Assembly: GCA_043228905.1 (NCBI GenBank)
Contig: JBHGNT010000010.1
Coordinates: 7,316,001-7,380,000, forward strand
Source: Azolla caroliniana
Lineage: Eukaryota; Polypodiophyta
Length of the DNA stretch: 64,000 nt
Direction of reading: 5' to 3'
Made by a program: the position numbers and the translations under genes. Below the pieces are notes generated by a model, which ran no database searches, was not told where the DNA came from, and saw only the letters and a program-made list of their open reading frames with translations. Of the stretch, positions 9,987 through 20,173 are shown piece after piece (within the stretch, counting starts at the first letter, position 1; every line of letters begins with the position of its first letter).

Positions 9987-11006
9987 CAATGGTCGACAAA
10001 GCCACAACCTTTTGCAACCTCGATTGCCATGATACTGTTACAACTGCATAGGTCATCACATATCCAGTCGTGGATTGGTTGGAATCAGTATCAACCAACA
10101 TATCAGAGTCCATAAACCCTTCAAGATCGGGTTTACCTGAGCCGTATCTAAGGCATACACTCAAGGTGCCTCTGAGTTATTTGAGTGCCCACTTAACTGC
10201 AGCCCAATGCTCCTTTCTGGGATTGCTCATGTAACGGTTGATTGTTTCGACAACATACGTAATGTCTGGCTTGGTACATACCATGGCATACATCAGGCTT
10301 TAGATAGTTAAGGCATATGGGATTGGGTTTACCTGAGCCGTATCTAAGGCATACACTCGAGGTGCCTCTAAGTTATTTGAGTGCCCACTTCACTACAGCC
10401 CAATGCTCCTTTCTGGGATTGCTCATGTAACGGTTGATTGTTTCGACAACATATGTAATGTCTGGCTTGGTACATACCATGGCATACATCAGGCTTTAGA
10501 TAGCTAAGGCATATGGGATCGGGTTTACCTGAGCCGTATCTAAGGCATACACTCGAGGTGCCTCTAAGTTATTTGAGTGCCCACTTCACTGCAGCCCAAT
10601 GCTCCTTTCTGGGATTGCTCATGTAACGGTTGATTGTTTCGACAACATATGTAATGTCTGGCTTGGTACATACCATGGCATACATCAGGCTTTAGATAGC
10701 TAAGGCATATGGGATCTTCGTCATCTCAACTTTATCTCTTTCAGACTTCGGATATTGGCTGGCATTCAATTTGCTATTTGTCAGCAATTTTGAGCTGACT
10801 GACTTGGCATTCTGCATGTTGAACCTCTGGAGCACCTTTTTCATATATTTTTCTTGTGGCAACCATAACATGTTCTTTGTCCGGTTCCGAACTATGTGCA
10901 TTCCTAGTATTTGCTTTGCCGGGCCCATATCTTTCATTGCAAATGACTTAATACTCAAAGCCCTTTTTAGACTCACAATTTTCTTTAGGTCCTATTCGAC
11001 AATACG
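9987..11006 (-). pseudogene. Copia RT C-terminus and RNase H N-terminus (element B, part 2)
   Basis: On the minus strand 10690-10990 reads KRALSIKSFAMKDMGPAKQI, MHIVRNRTKNMLWLPQEKYM and NMQNAKSVSSKL, the C-terminal copia RT. Then comes SLMYAMVCTKPDITYVVETI, NRYMSNPRKEHWAAVKWALK and YLRGTLSVCLRYG, then DTDSNQSTTGYVM and VSWQSRLQKVVALSTI of RNase H, ending at the C1 insertion. The middle is expanded into three 196-bp copies, which destroys the frame. The upstream end at 11006 is the insertion point of element D. Confidence 0.9.
10125..10712 (-). repeat. Three tandem 196-bp copies inside copia pol
   Basis: Units start at 10125, 10321 and 10517 with GAT(C/T)GGGTTTACCTGAGCC and each ends in GCATATGG before the next GAT; the sequence leaves the array at 10713. 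Spacing is exactly 196 bases each time. Copies 2 and 3 are nearly identical and differ from copy 1 at several sites. Each encodes the stretch from SLMYAMVC to SVCLRYGSGKP. 196 is not a multiple of three, so each unit shifts the frame. Confidence 0.93.
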
Positions 11007-11317
11007 TGTAAATAATTAGCTAGATTAATTATGTTATGCGGAATAGATTAGAGATGTGTGTTATGTGTGTTTGAAAGAGGAGAGAAGAGACACAAGATAG
11101 ATAGGAATTAAAAGGACTCAAATGTATATTAACAAGGAGTATAAGAAATACAATAGGAAAGCAACCAAGTACAAAAGAGGGAGCAAGGTGCTTTATATAA
11201 AGTCACCCTCTCTCTACATTCTCTCACTGAAGCTCCTCATGTGTCATGGGGAATGTGTAAACTCATTAGTTATGTGTCATAGAATATGATTCTATGACAC
11301 ATAGTTAATGTTACAAA

Positions 11318-12027
11318 CATAGATTGACATATTCACATTCGTGGGGGTTACCAAACGAATGCATATGAATACGCATAAGAATGCATGAAAAAATATTCGT
11401 AAAAAAATAACAAAAAAAAGAGTTCATACTTTTTAGTTTTTTAATATATCATATAACAAAGAGACTTTCACATTAAATAGGGGATATTTAACTTCAATTA
11501 AAAAGGAGACTTACACTAAATAATATTTTTATAATATAGATGAAAAACTTAAAAGCTATTTTATTTTTAATAAATAATAATAAATAAAAGGTTCATTAGT
11601 TCCCCACTTTTTACTCTCCCACAAAAATTGATATTTTTATTTGTTATTAAAAGGGGATCTCACTCTAATAATATTTCTAGAATAAATATAAAACTTAAAT
11701 TATTTGTTTTATTTTTTAATAAAACAAAATAAAAATAAAAATATGTAAATAAATAAAATTAATAAAAGGTACCCATAAATTTCATATTTTTATCTCACAT
11801 TAAAAAGGGGACCTCAAACTAATAATATTTTTAGAATAGATATAAAACTTAAATGTATTTTTTTTATTTCTTAATAAAGCAAAAAATAAATAAAAATATG
11901 AAAATAAGTAGAATAAATAAAAGGTTCCCATAAAATTTCGTATTTTTATCTCACATTAAAAAGGGGACCTCACACATAATTTATTCTTATAATATATGAA
12001 AAACTTAAAAGTATTTGTTTTATTTTT

Positions 12028-12060
<33 letters not shown>

Positions 12061-12294
12061 AAAATAAAAAAAATAAAAAAATAAAAGGTTCATTAATTCC
12101 CTACTTTTTACTCTCTTGACATTAAAAAGGGGACCTCACAGTAAAAATATTTATTTATTTTAATAAAAAATAAAAAAAAATAAAAAAAATAAACGAATGG
12201 TTCTGTAATATTCTTGGGGTCATTTCGTATTCTCGAATATTATGAATATTATGGATGTCGAATACTATGAATATCACACATGGTTCAATCTATG
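11318..12294. mobile_element. hAT-like MITE with 8-bp TSD GTTACAAA
   Basis: Ends are exact inverted repeats CATAGATTGA / TCAATCTATG, flanked by GTTACAAA at 11310-11317 and 12295-12302. Subterminal segments (ACCAAACGAATG left, ATTCGTTT right) are also partly inverted. There is no transposase. An 8-bp duplication is typical of the hAT superfamily; the terminal bases are not a textbook hAT end, so the superfamily is inferred from the TSD. It inserted into the 3' LTR of D. The 977-bp interior is very AT-rich and made of degenerate tandem units. Confidence 0.85.
11500..12175. repeat. Degenerate ~155-bp AT-rich tandem repeats in the MITE
   Basis: The anchor AAAAGGGGACCTCAC (or variants) recurs at about 11504, 11653, 11807, 11963 and 12129, spacing roughly 149-166. 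Each unit also has AATAATATTTTTAGAATA, AAACTTAAA and an AT-rich TTTTATTTTTTAATAAA tract, then AAAAGGTTC-CAT. Units have diverged. Confidence 0.8.
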
Positions 12295-12393
12295 GTTACA
12301 AAGTAGTGGTGACCTTTGACCTTTGAGTGTTCATATACTCTCAATGAAGGGTGTGTTCATACACTAGACTTAGGTTGAGTTTGATTCTCAACA

Positions 12394-13832
12394 TGCCCCT
12401 TCAAGCTCAACCATGTCATGATTGAGTCAACTGTCAGGTTGGTTATCACTCCCCCTCAAGCCCGGCAAGTCGTAGGTCGAAAGGTCAAGCTCGATCAAAA
12501 ATTGCTGAAGCTTGTCGATCCCCAAAGCTTTTGTGAAGATGTCTGCCATTTGAAGATTGGTTTTGATATGTTGAAGGTCGACATCCCCTACGATGACGCA
12601 TTCCTAGATGAAGTGGTAGTGCACCTCAATGTGCTTTGTCCAAGCATGGAAGATAGGGTTTCGAGCATGATGGATACTGTTGAGATTGTCATAGTAGAGC
12701 AAGATTGGATTGCGGATGAAGATGTTCAGATATTTAAGTATCCTCTTGAGCCATACAACTTCACATGCATCCACCACCACACCCCTATATTCGGCCTCTA
12801 TGCTCGAAAGAGCGAGATTCGGCTGCTTTTTAATGCTCCATGTTATTGCTCCGCGACCGAGGGAGAAAACAAATACGGAGGTCGATTGTCTATTCGCCCT
12901 ATACCCAGCCCAATTGGCATCTATGTACCCCTCGAGTCGAATTGGTGTGGCCAATTTGTAGAGGATGCCGTAATCCATTGTCCCACTTACATACCTGAGT
13001 ACTTGCTGAGCACAATCCGGATGGAGATCGTGAAGTGTCTACATGAACTAGCTAAGGAGGCAGACCGGATAACTGAGGTCGAGTCGAGTAATGGTGAGGT
13101 AAATTAGGCTTCTGACTAGAGGACAATAGTGAGTTGGCTCACACTCTTCTATACCAGAGTCGACATCTAGCTTTAGGTTTTGATTGAGAGGGGTTGCCAC
13201 AGATTTGCACTCAGTCATCCTGAAATTGTATAACAAGTTGAGGATGTAGTGCCGTGGGGAGATCATGATACCGACAAGAGTTCGAATTAGTTCGATGCCA
13301 GGGAAGTAATGGAGTTCTTTCATGTCCGTCATCTCAAATTTTCTAGAGAGGAGGGACTTGACCTTCTTGATGTCGACTAGATGCTCACCTCCAATGAACA
13401 GATCCTCCACATATAGGATGATGACAATCAGACTTCCAGAATCGCTTCTTACATAGAGGGAGTTCTCAGATTTTGACATTCGAAAGTCGATCTGGTGAAG
13501 ATACTAAGTAATCTTTGAATGCCAAGCATGCAGTGCTTGCTTGAGTCCATACAACGACTGCTTGAGACGACAGATTGCGGTCGGGTGGTTGGACCATGTA
13601 TACCTCCTCTTCTAATCTGCCTTGGAGGAAGGTGTTCTTTACGTCAATTTGGTGGAGGTGCCACCCTTTTGCCTCTGTGAGTGCAATCATGGTTCGAATA
13701 GTTGTCATCTTTGCCATAGGGGCAAAAGGTCTCTTCATAGTCGACTCCATGTGTTTGTGCGTATCCTTTCGCTACGAGTCAGGCTTTACAGTGACTGACA
13801 GAGCCATCAACATTATACTTCACTTTGAATTT
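12394..13832 (-). pseudogene. Copia RT and RNase H of element D
   Basis: Minus-strand fragments: 13466-13750 carries FAPMAKMTTIRTMIALTEAK and WHLHQIDVKNTFLQGRLEEE (RT fingers). 13048-13479 carries YVEDLFIGG (the place of YVDD, with D to E) and MTDMKELHYFPGIELIRT. 12604-12978 carries EGYIDANWAGYRANRQSTS, SSIEAEYRGVV and FHAWTKHIEVHYHFI (RNase H). A LPGLRGSDN-type end is coded by a TTGAGGGGGAG run near 12452. Stops and shifts separate the pieces. The pol is cut at 13832 by element E and continues at 19557. Confidence 0.9.
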
Positions 13833-14247
13833 TGTAAACGATTACTTGCGGAAGCGTTAGAAAACAGAGAAAGCAGAGAATACACAGAGTACATGGGAGA
13901 GACAGAGAGAGCAGAACGTAAAAGCTATATTCAAAAACGATATAATTACTCTGTCACATACAACTGTGCTCAGTAGCACTATTTATACAAGTCCTCGTGG
14001 GACTGACAGAAGTACCGCGTACTTCAATGCTCACACGAGCTTCTAACACTTACTACGAGACTATAATTGCCTAGTAGTCTAAACTAATACTAGGCTTCCG
14101 GTTACCGATTGGATCCGGCTAACCGGCTCCCCAACTCACCGGCTTTGTTGCTTGCCGGCTCGATTGCTCACGGCTTACCGATCCGTCTCGCTTGCCGGCT
14201 CAGGCTTATTCAGCCGATCCAACTCCAGTTGAGCTTGCCACTGAACA
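13833..14247 (-). repeat. E 3' LTR
   Basis: 415 bp; plus strand reads TGTAAACGATTACTTGCGG to CACTGAACA. TATA-like CTATTTATAC at about 13979. Preceded in element sense by the polypurine tract at 14248-14258. Confidence 0.92.
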
Positions 14248-14802
14248 CTCCCCCTCAAGCTCAACTTGAGGTTGGATCCTAGTGTCAGTCTCTGTGGCAG
14301 TCGGTTCTTCCAACCGACTTCTCCTGGCATCGCTCCGCCTTGCTCGCACTCTTCATCCGGTCCGGTTCTGTTTGCCGCGACCCCTCTTGTTATGCGCGCC
14401 TCGACCTTCTTGGTCGGTATGACTGCGCAATAGGCCCCTCTCAGCTCCTTCGGTGCTATGACTCCGGCGCTTATCGATTTGTTGGTTCCTCCGCGATGGC
14501 ATCGACTTCCGCTGCATCCGTGTCTGCTTGGCCTTGAATTGATCCGGTTCTTCCGAATCCGTCTGTTGAACCGAATCGACTGTCTCCGATTCGTTCTAGC
14601 TCTTGTCCGAATCGGTTGCTCCCGATTCGTCTTCTGGTTCCAAGCCCTTCACCACATCGGACCATGTCCGGGTCATCGCCTTCTTCCTTCGGTCGGCTTT
14701 GTCCTTCTTGACTCTGCCGCCTTCTGTTCTTCCCTCACCGGCGCAATCGGCAGCCTCTTTGCCTTTGCCCGTTCCGGTGTCTTTGCCCGTTCTCCCCCTC
14801 AA
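14248..14802 (-). other. E 3' tail between two polypurine tracts
   Basis: In element sense RNase H ends in HLRGRTG, coded by TTGAGGGGGAG (complement of 14792-14802). Reading continues in frame as a basic tail with VKKDKADRRKKAMTRT, SDVVKGLEPEDES and DSDKS, then a stop at 14596-14598. A second TTGAGGGGGAG (14248-14258) abuts the LTR. Element I has the same arrangement and recognisable tail similarity. The role is unknown. Confidence 0.7.
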
Positions 14803-16300
14803 GTGTGGCATGTCGAGATGCTGAACACCAAGCATTTCGGTGAAATGTTGCAACTTGTCCGATCCGAGTGGTTTGGTGAAGATGTCGGCAACTTGCCGAT
14901 CCGTGTGAACATAACGAAGTTCAACCTCACCGCTCAGGACACGCTCACGCACGAAGTGATAGTGCACTTCTATGTGCTTTGTGCGAGCATGGAATACGAG
15001 GTTCTTGGTGAGTTGCATGCTGCTTATGTTGTCGCAGTAGACCAGAATCGGGGTTGGTACCTCGATCCGTAGGTCTTGCAGCAGTTGCCGAAGCCAAATG
15101 GCTTCACAGGTGGCAATGGTAGCGCCTCGATACTCAGCCTTAGTGCTCGATAGAGCAACTGTTGGCTGCTTTTTGTTGGTCCACGCAACAACCACGCTAT
15201 CTAGGGAAAACATGTAACCAGAGGTTGATTGGCGATTTGATGAATCGCCGGCCCAATCGGCATCCATGTAACCGACGAGCTCTTCGGTTATACCTTGCTG
15301 GTATAACAGTCCTCGGTCCTTCATGCCGCTGACATACCGCAAATATCCATTGCGCGCACTGAAGGTGCTCCATGGTCGGCTTCTGCATGAACTGACTTAT
15401 CATTCCGACCGGATAGCTGATGTCAGGTCGCGTGATAGTCAAGTAAATAAGGCTTCCGACAATTTGTCGGAACCGTTGCTCGTTGTAGGCCGGTCCGGAG
15501 TTGGGACGAAGCTTCTGGTTCCGGTCTAAGGGTGTGGAGACAGGTCGGCATTCTGTCATGCCAAACTTGTACAACATATTCAAGACGTGATGTCGTTGTG
15601 AGAGCAATATGCCGTCGGGGGTTCGGATCACCTCGATACCAAGAAAATAATGAAGGTCCCCCAGGTCCTTCATCTCAAATGCGTCCTACAACAGGGACTT
15701 GACGCGGTTGATTTTTGGAACACCCGGTCCGGTGATGACTAGATCACCAACATACAGCAGTATACATACCGGACCGGCTGAGCCTTGCAGGATGAACAAC
15801 GAAGAGTCCGATTTGGAGGCCACAAACCCCATCTTAGGCAACCGGTGCGTGATCTTCGCATTCCAAGCTCGAGGGGCTTGCTTCAGGCCGTACAACGACT
15901 TCTTTAGCCGGCATACCGTCGACTTGTTCATCTCCGATTCAAAACCGAGAGGCTGAGTCATAAAGACTTCTTCTTCTAGATCACCTTGAAGAAATGCATT
16001 CTTCACATGATGATCTGATGAATATGCCACCCCCTTGCCGCAGCAACCACCAACACCACTCGAACCGTCGTCATCTTCGCTACAGGAGCGAAGGTCTCGT
16101 TGTAGTCGATTCCATGGGTCTGCGCATATCCCTTCACCACTAACCGGGCCTTGTACCAGTTAACTGAACCGTCGGCATTGTACTTTAATTTGTACACCCA
16201 CTTGCATCCGATCGGTTTACAATGACGAGGAGGGTCAACTAGGTTCCATGTCTCGTTGACATCAAGTGGCCACATTTCTTCCTCCATAGCGGCACGCCAA
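14803..16300 (-). pseudogene. E reverse transcriptase and RNase H
   Basis: Minus-strand [71 protein letters not shown]. The catalytic box reads LLYVGDLVITG (15743-15754), so the first aspartate of YVDD is glycine. RNase H: GYMDADWAGDSSNRQST, ALSSTKAEYRGAT, VYCDNISSM, ARTKHIEVHYHFV, DIFTKPLGSDKL. Frameshifts lie near 16010 and 15350, and there are in-frame stops at 16309-16311 and near 15686. It cannot supply active enzyme. Confidence 0.93.
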
Positions 16301-17940
16301 TTTGCGTCCTATGCCGCTTCTGCGTAGCTCTCTGGCTCACGCACTTCCGCCACCTCAGTCATGTACACATAGTGATGCGCCATGTACTCATTGTACCCGT
16401 ACCGCTTGACGGGATCCTTCTGGCGGGCGGACCAACATAACTCACCGTTACCCGGTTTAAGGCCTTTCTTGGCCGGTTCGATCTTTGTTGCCGAAGACCT
16501 GCCTTTGTCCTTGTCGGAGTCGGATGCACACTGATGCGACTCATCGTTGCCGGTTTCGAATTCCGGCATCTTCTTCTTCCCTTTCTCTTTGTGCATGAAC
16601 CGTCTCCTCGGTTCCTTGCGCGGGGAGAGCACGGCAGAGTCTCCGCTACTCGCCGGTTCCTCATCGGACTGGTCAGATTGACTCAGTCTCTCGTTCGGCC
16701 CGCTCAACCGAAACAATTCCGGACTCTCATCCTGAGTCCACGCTTCATCAACATCTACCTGGGCCGGTTCAGGAGCACTAGCCTCATCCTCCAGCATCGG
16801 GTCGGATTCGGAAGTCGGAGCCGGTAAGGAGTACCACAATGCCGATTCATCGAACTCGACATCTCGACTAACTCGGACTTGCTTTGTCCGGGGGTTATAA
16901 CACTTATAACCCTTTTGCTCTTGAGCATAGCCAACTAGGATGCATTTTTCCGATTTTGCATCCGGCTTCCTCCGCTTCTCATCCGGTATATGCACATATG
17001 CAATGCTACCGAAGATCTTAAGGTGTCTCAAATTCGGCTTCTGCCCAAAATACAGCTCGTGAGCTGACAACTGGTCACCGATCCGGTTCTGGATGTAGAC
17101 AACCGTTTGGACTGCCTCCACCCAGTAGAATTTGGGCATGCTCTTCTCCTCCAGCATTGCCCTTGCCGCATCAATAAGTGACCGGTTCTTCCTTTCGGCA
17201 ACACCGTTCTATTGCGGTGTGTATCTGCAGCTGAACTCTCACCGAATTCCCGTTTGCTGCAGATAACTGTTGAATTGGCTGAAAAAGTATTCTTTTCCGC
17301 CATCCGACCGCAGGCATTTGATCTTCCTCTCCGATTCCCGTTCCACCATGCTTTGGAAACTCCGGAAACACTCGAAGACTTCACTCTTCCACTCAATGAG
17401 GTAGATCCATGTGTGTCGTGTATAGTCGTCGATGAAGGAGACGAAGTATCGACTCCTGCCAAGACTAACATTCTGTGCCGGTCCCCACACATCCGAATGG
17501 ATAAGGTCGAGCTTGTTACGGCTCTGGTTACGTTCGGTAGGGAATGGAATCCGGTGTTGCTTCCTGAGTTGGCATGCTTCACATACTTGGGCCTTCCGGC
17601 CGCTGAACTTCGGCAAACCAAAAAAAACTTGTTTCGTTTACAAGTCTTGAAGCCTTCGGTAATTGACGTGGCCTATCCGCTTGTGCCACAGGTCGATGTC
17701 CGATTCGACCTTCTGTCCTTTTGCAAACAGAGCGGTTCCGACGTCATTGGTGTCGAGGATAAACATCCTCCCGTCTCTGCGCCCTTGCGCAATAATTTGG
17801 CCCTCTTCCTCGATGAAGCACCCGAGGTGCGTAAACCGCACCTGCATCCCCTGGTCGACGATCTGTTCGACCGACACTAGGTTCCTCGTGATTGTCGGAA
17901 CGTGTAATACGTTCATCAGCTTCCCCTTCTATCCGACATG
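16301..17940 (-). pseudogene. E integrase
   Basis: Minus strand. GAG-pre-integrase: DLWHKRIGHVNYRRLQDL with the CEACQLRKQH zinc-binding end. Core: LDLIHSDVWGP, FVSFIDDYTRHTWIY, LRSDGGKEYFF, NGVAERKNRSLIDAA (D, D and E regions). C-terminal: NLRHLKIFGSIAYVHIPDEK, KCILVGYAQEQKGYKCYNP, then a long acidic spacer before RT. In-frame stops at 17929-17931, 17638-17640, 17239-17241 and 17209-17211 are each explained by one C-to-T change in coding sense. Confidence 0.93.
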
Positions 17941-19067
17941 GCTCAAAGGGACTTCTCCGACGTGCATGATTGGGTGAGGAGTGTCGTCTTTGGTTTCGAC
18001 TACTCCTGGTTGATCCGGTTTTTCCAAAAAGGAGAACCACTCTTGGTGGCTCGTCATGTGGTTCGACGCACCGGAGTCAACATACCACACTTCCTCCGAT
18101 TTGGAAGTGGTCTTATTCATTGAGTTCGCGTGCTTCATCACCAAGGCTGGCCCGTTACCGTTCTTGGATCCTCCCGATTCCTTCGCGTAGTGCGAGCTTT
18201 GCCGCCCATCCTTGCCAGCCTTGCCGGATCCAGATTTGTCTGTATCGGCGCGTTTTCTCCAGCACTCGCTTTCTCTATGGCCCTTTTTGCCACAGTACCA
18301 ACATTCCGTTGCAGACTTCTCTTGCCGTCTTCCGGTGTCGCCATCACTCCCCCTGCTTGTGGAAGTCCCAGAACTGTTGTCGGCACGTTCTCTATGCCTT
18401 CGTTCTTGTTCTTGCCGGCCGCCTCCATTGCGTGCTGACCCGCCTCGTCCACCACGTCCACGGGACCGATCTGCCTCCGTGTACAACATCCGGCTATGAG
18501 TGGGTTCTCCTCTACAAGGAGCATCGACTGTAAGTCGAAAAATGACGGTGTATTCTCCCTTGTACACACCGCCGTTTGGAACGCTCTGAACTTAGACACC
18601 AGGCCTCCAAGATAGACTTGTACCATCTCGTCTTCCTCTATGGTAACGTTGATAGTGGCAAGCGAGTCACAGATCTCTTTGATCCGGGCCGTGTAATCCG
18701 CCACCGACATGTCCTTCTGTCGGACATTGCTCAACTCCTGTCGGAGTTGCAGCTTCCGGGCTGTAGTGCTCGTGGCGAAAACCTTCTTCAGGTTCCCCCA
18801 AGCCTCCTTCGGCGTCTTGGCGTCTCAGATGTGGCTCAACAGCTGGTCTCTGACACTAGACGTGAAGCAGTACATCACTTTGCTTGCCGATTGTTCCCAC
18901 ACTGGGAAGTCCTTATGTGCCGCATCAAGTGCTGTTTCGTTGGCTCCTTCGACGAAACTCCAGTAGCCATGCCCAAGCAGGTACTGGTGCATCTTATACG
19001 ACCAAGATGCATAGTTGGATCTGTCGAGTTTCTTCGTTGGAAGCGAGCTAGCCATTCCTCTGTCCAT
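17929..19067 (-). pseudogene. E gag and protease
   Basis: Starts at 19067 (MDRGMASSLPTKKLDRSNY), 83 bases after the priming site. N-terminal copia gag: YASWSYKMHQYLLGHGYW, EAWGNLKKVFATSTTA and LRQELSNVRQKDMSVADYTA. An intact CCHC knuckle CWYCGKKGHRESEC lies near 18260-18310. The protease site VDSGASNHMTSH is near 18060. A stop at 18825-18827 (CGA to TGA) and a frameshift near 18490 break it. Gag packages the RNA and the aspartic protease would process the polyprotein. Confidence 0.9.
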
Positions 19068-19137
19068 CGGTTTTCTTGTTCTTCTTCGTTGGTTTTTCCT
19101 TCAAGCAAAGTCAGCTGCAGAGGTTCTCAACCCTCGC

Positions 19138-19149
19138 GCTCTGATACCA
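19138..19149 (-). other. E primer-binding site
   Basis: Complement reads TGGTATCAGAGC, directly next to the 5' LTR end at 19150; this matches the 3' end of plant initiator methionine tRNA used by many copia elements. Confidence 0.92.
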
Positions 19150-19556
19150 TGTAAACGATTACTTGCGGAAGCGTTAGAAAACAGAGAAAGTAGAGAATAC
19201 ACAGAGTACACGGGAGAGACAGAGAGAGCAGAACTTATAAGCTATATTAAAAAACGATATAATTACTCTGTCACATACAACTGTGCTCAGTAGCACTATT
19301 TATACAAGTCCTCGTGGGACTGATAGAAGTACCGCGTACTTCAATGTTCACACGAGCTTCTGACACTTACTACGAGACTATAATTGCCTAGTAGTCTAAA
19401 CTAATACTAGGCTTCCGGTTACCGATTGGATCCGGCTCCCCGGCTCACCAGCTCTGTTGCTTACCGGCTCAGTTGCTCACGGCTTACCGATCCGTCTCAC
19501 TTGCCGGCTCAGGCTTATTCAGCTAATCCGGCTCCAGTTGAGCTTGCCGCTCAACA
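19150..19556 (-). repeat. E 5' LTR
   Basis: 407 bp, TGTAAACGATT to CGCTCAACA on the plus strand. Differs from the 3' LTR by scattered substitutions and a few short indels. Confidence 0.92.
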
Positions 19557-19650
19557 AATATCCATCTGCAACCAACAAATATCCATTGGACTTCGGAAAA
19601 ACTTTCCGGTTCTCAAATTGTCGCCACCTTCATCATAAAGGCATAGTGAT
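19557..19650 (-). pseudogene. Copia element D, middle fragment between E and C2
   Basis: Minus reading YHYAFMMKVATI-EPESF joins, after a deletion, a VGCRWIF segment (normally IGCKWVYK) that continues across E into [11 protein letters not shown] at 13832. So about 35-40 residues of RT start are missing. AAATATCCAT occurs at both 19557-19566 and 19578-19587, a short direct repeat at the join. Confidence 0.75.
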
Positions 19651-20173
19651 TGTTACCCCGTACGAGATGTACAGAGAGTCTAATGTGATGAGCGAGGGTC
19701 GAATGTTATCATGATGTTGTTGTGTATGTGTAGGGGGCATAAATATAATTGTGAGTCTATACGTATGTGAACACATGCACACGTGTGTGCATGTGGATGG
19801 ATACGAGGAGGTGTGAGTGAGTGTCCAATATGAATGCTCGAGGGGGCTTACACCCCTATGTATCTACCCCCTCTTGTACTATTTAACCCCTTATGGGGAA
19901 TGAATAAACATTTCTCTCTTAATTTCTCTCTCTCTCTCTCTCTTTGTCATCTCTCTTCTTCTCTCTCCCCTTAACGTTGAACCCCCTTGGGAGGGGGATG
20001 GAGCCATTCTAGGCACCACCCCCCACCCAACAATGCTTCTCAATGATTCTCAATCTCTTCATGATCTCTCTCACCATCATACTCTCCATCATCATCACAC
20101 CCACCATGTCTATCTTTATCATCAATCATCATGATTATCATCATCCTTTACCCTAACCCTAAAAATATTAACA

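Larger units (their letters stand above)
11007..12393 (-). mobile_element. 3' LTR of copia element D, split by a MITE
   Basis: In minus orientation it starts TGTTGAGAATC (complement ends at 12393) behind a purine run TTGAAGGGGCA, and ends at 11007 (TGTAAATAATT on the plus strand). Removing the MITE and its duplicate leaves about 402 bases, similar to the related solo LTR at 53964-54342, with which it shares GAGTTATGTG/TGTGTTATGTGTG blocks. A TTTATATAAAG TATA-like site lies near 11195. Left flank ATACG is the presumed target duplication in B; the partner was not found. Confidence 0.75.
13833..19556 (-). mobile_element. Complete copia element E
   Basis: LTRs 13833-14247 and 19150-19556 match closely and have TG...CA ends. 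In minus orientation the 5' LTR is followed directly by TGGTATCAGAGC (complement of 19138-19149) and the 3' LTR is preceded by TTGAGGGGGAG. All copia domains are present in order gag, protease, integrase, RT, RNase H. Flanks are AATTT and AAATA, not a clear duplication; one flank may have changed. It is a full-length but disabled copy, with multiple stops and frameshifts. It belongs to the same family as I and J. Confidence 0.92.

Noticed and set aside
12418-13107. Long plus-strand open frame of 229 codons
   Set aside because: It is antisense to the clear copia RT/RNase H of D on the minus strand; no domain of its own.
14458-15072. Plus-strand open frame of 204 codons
   Set aside because: Antisense to E RNase H and its tail; composition reflects the opposite coding strand.
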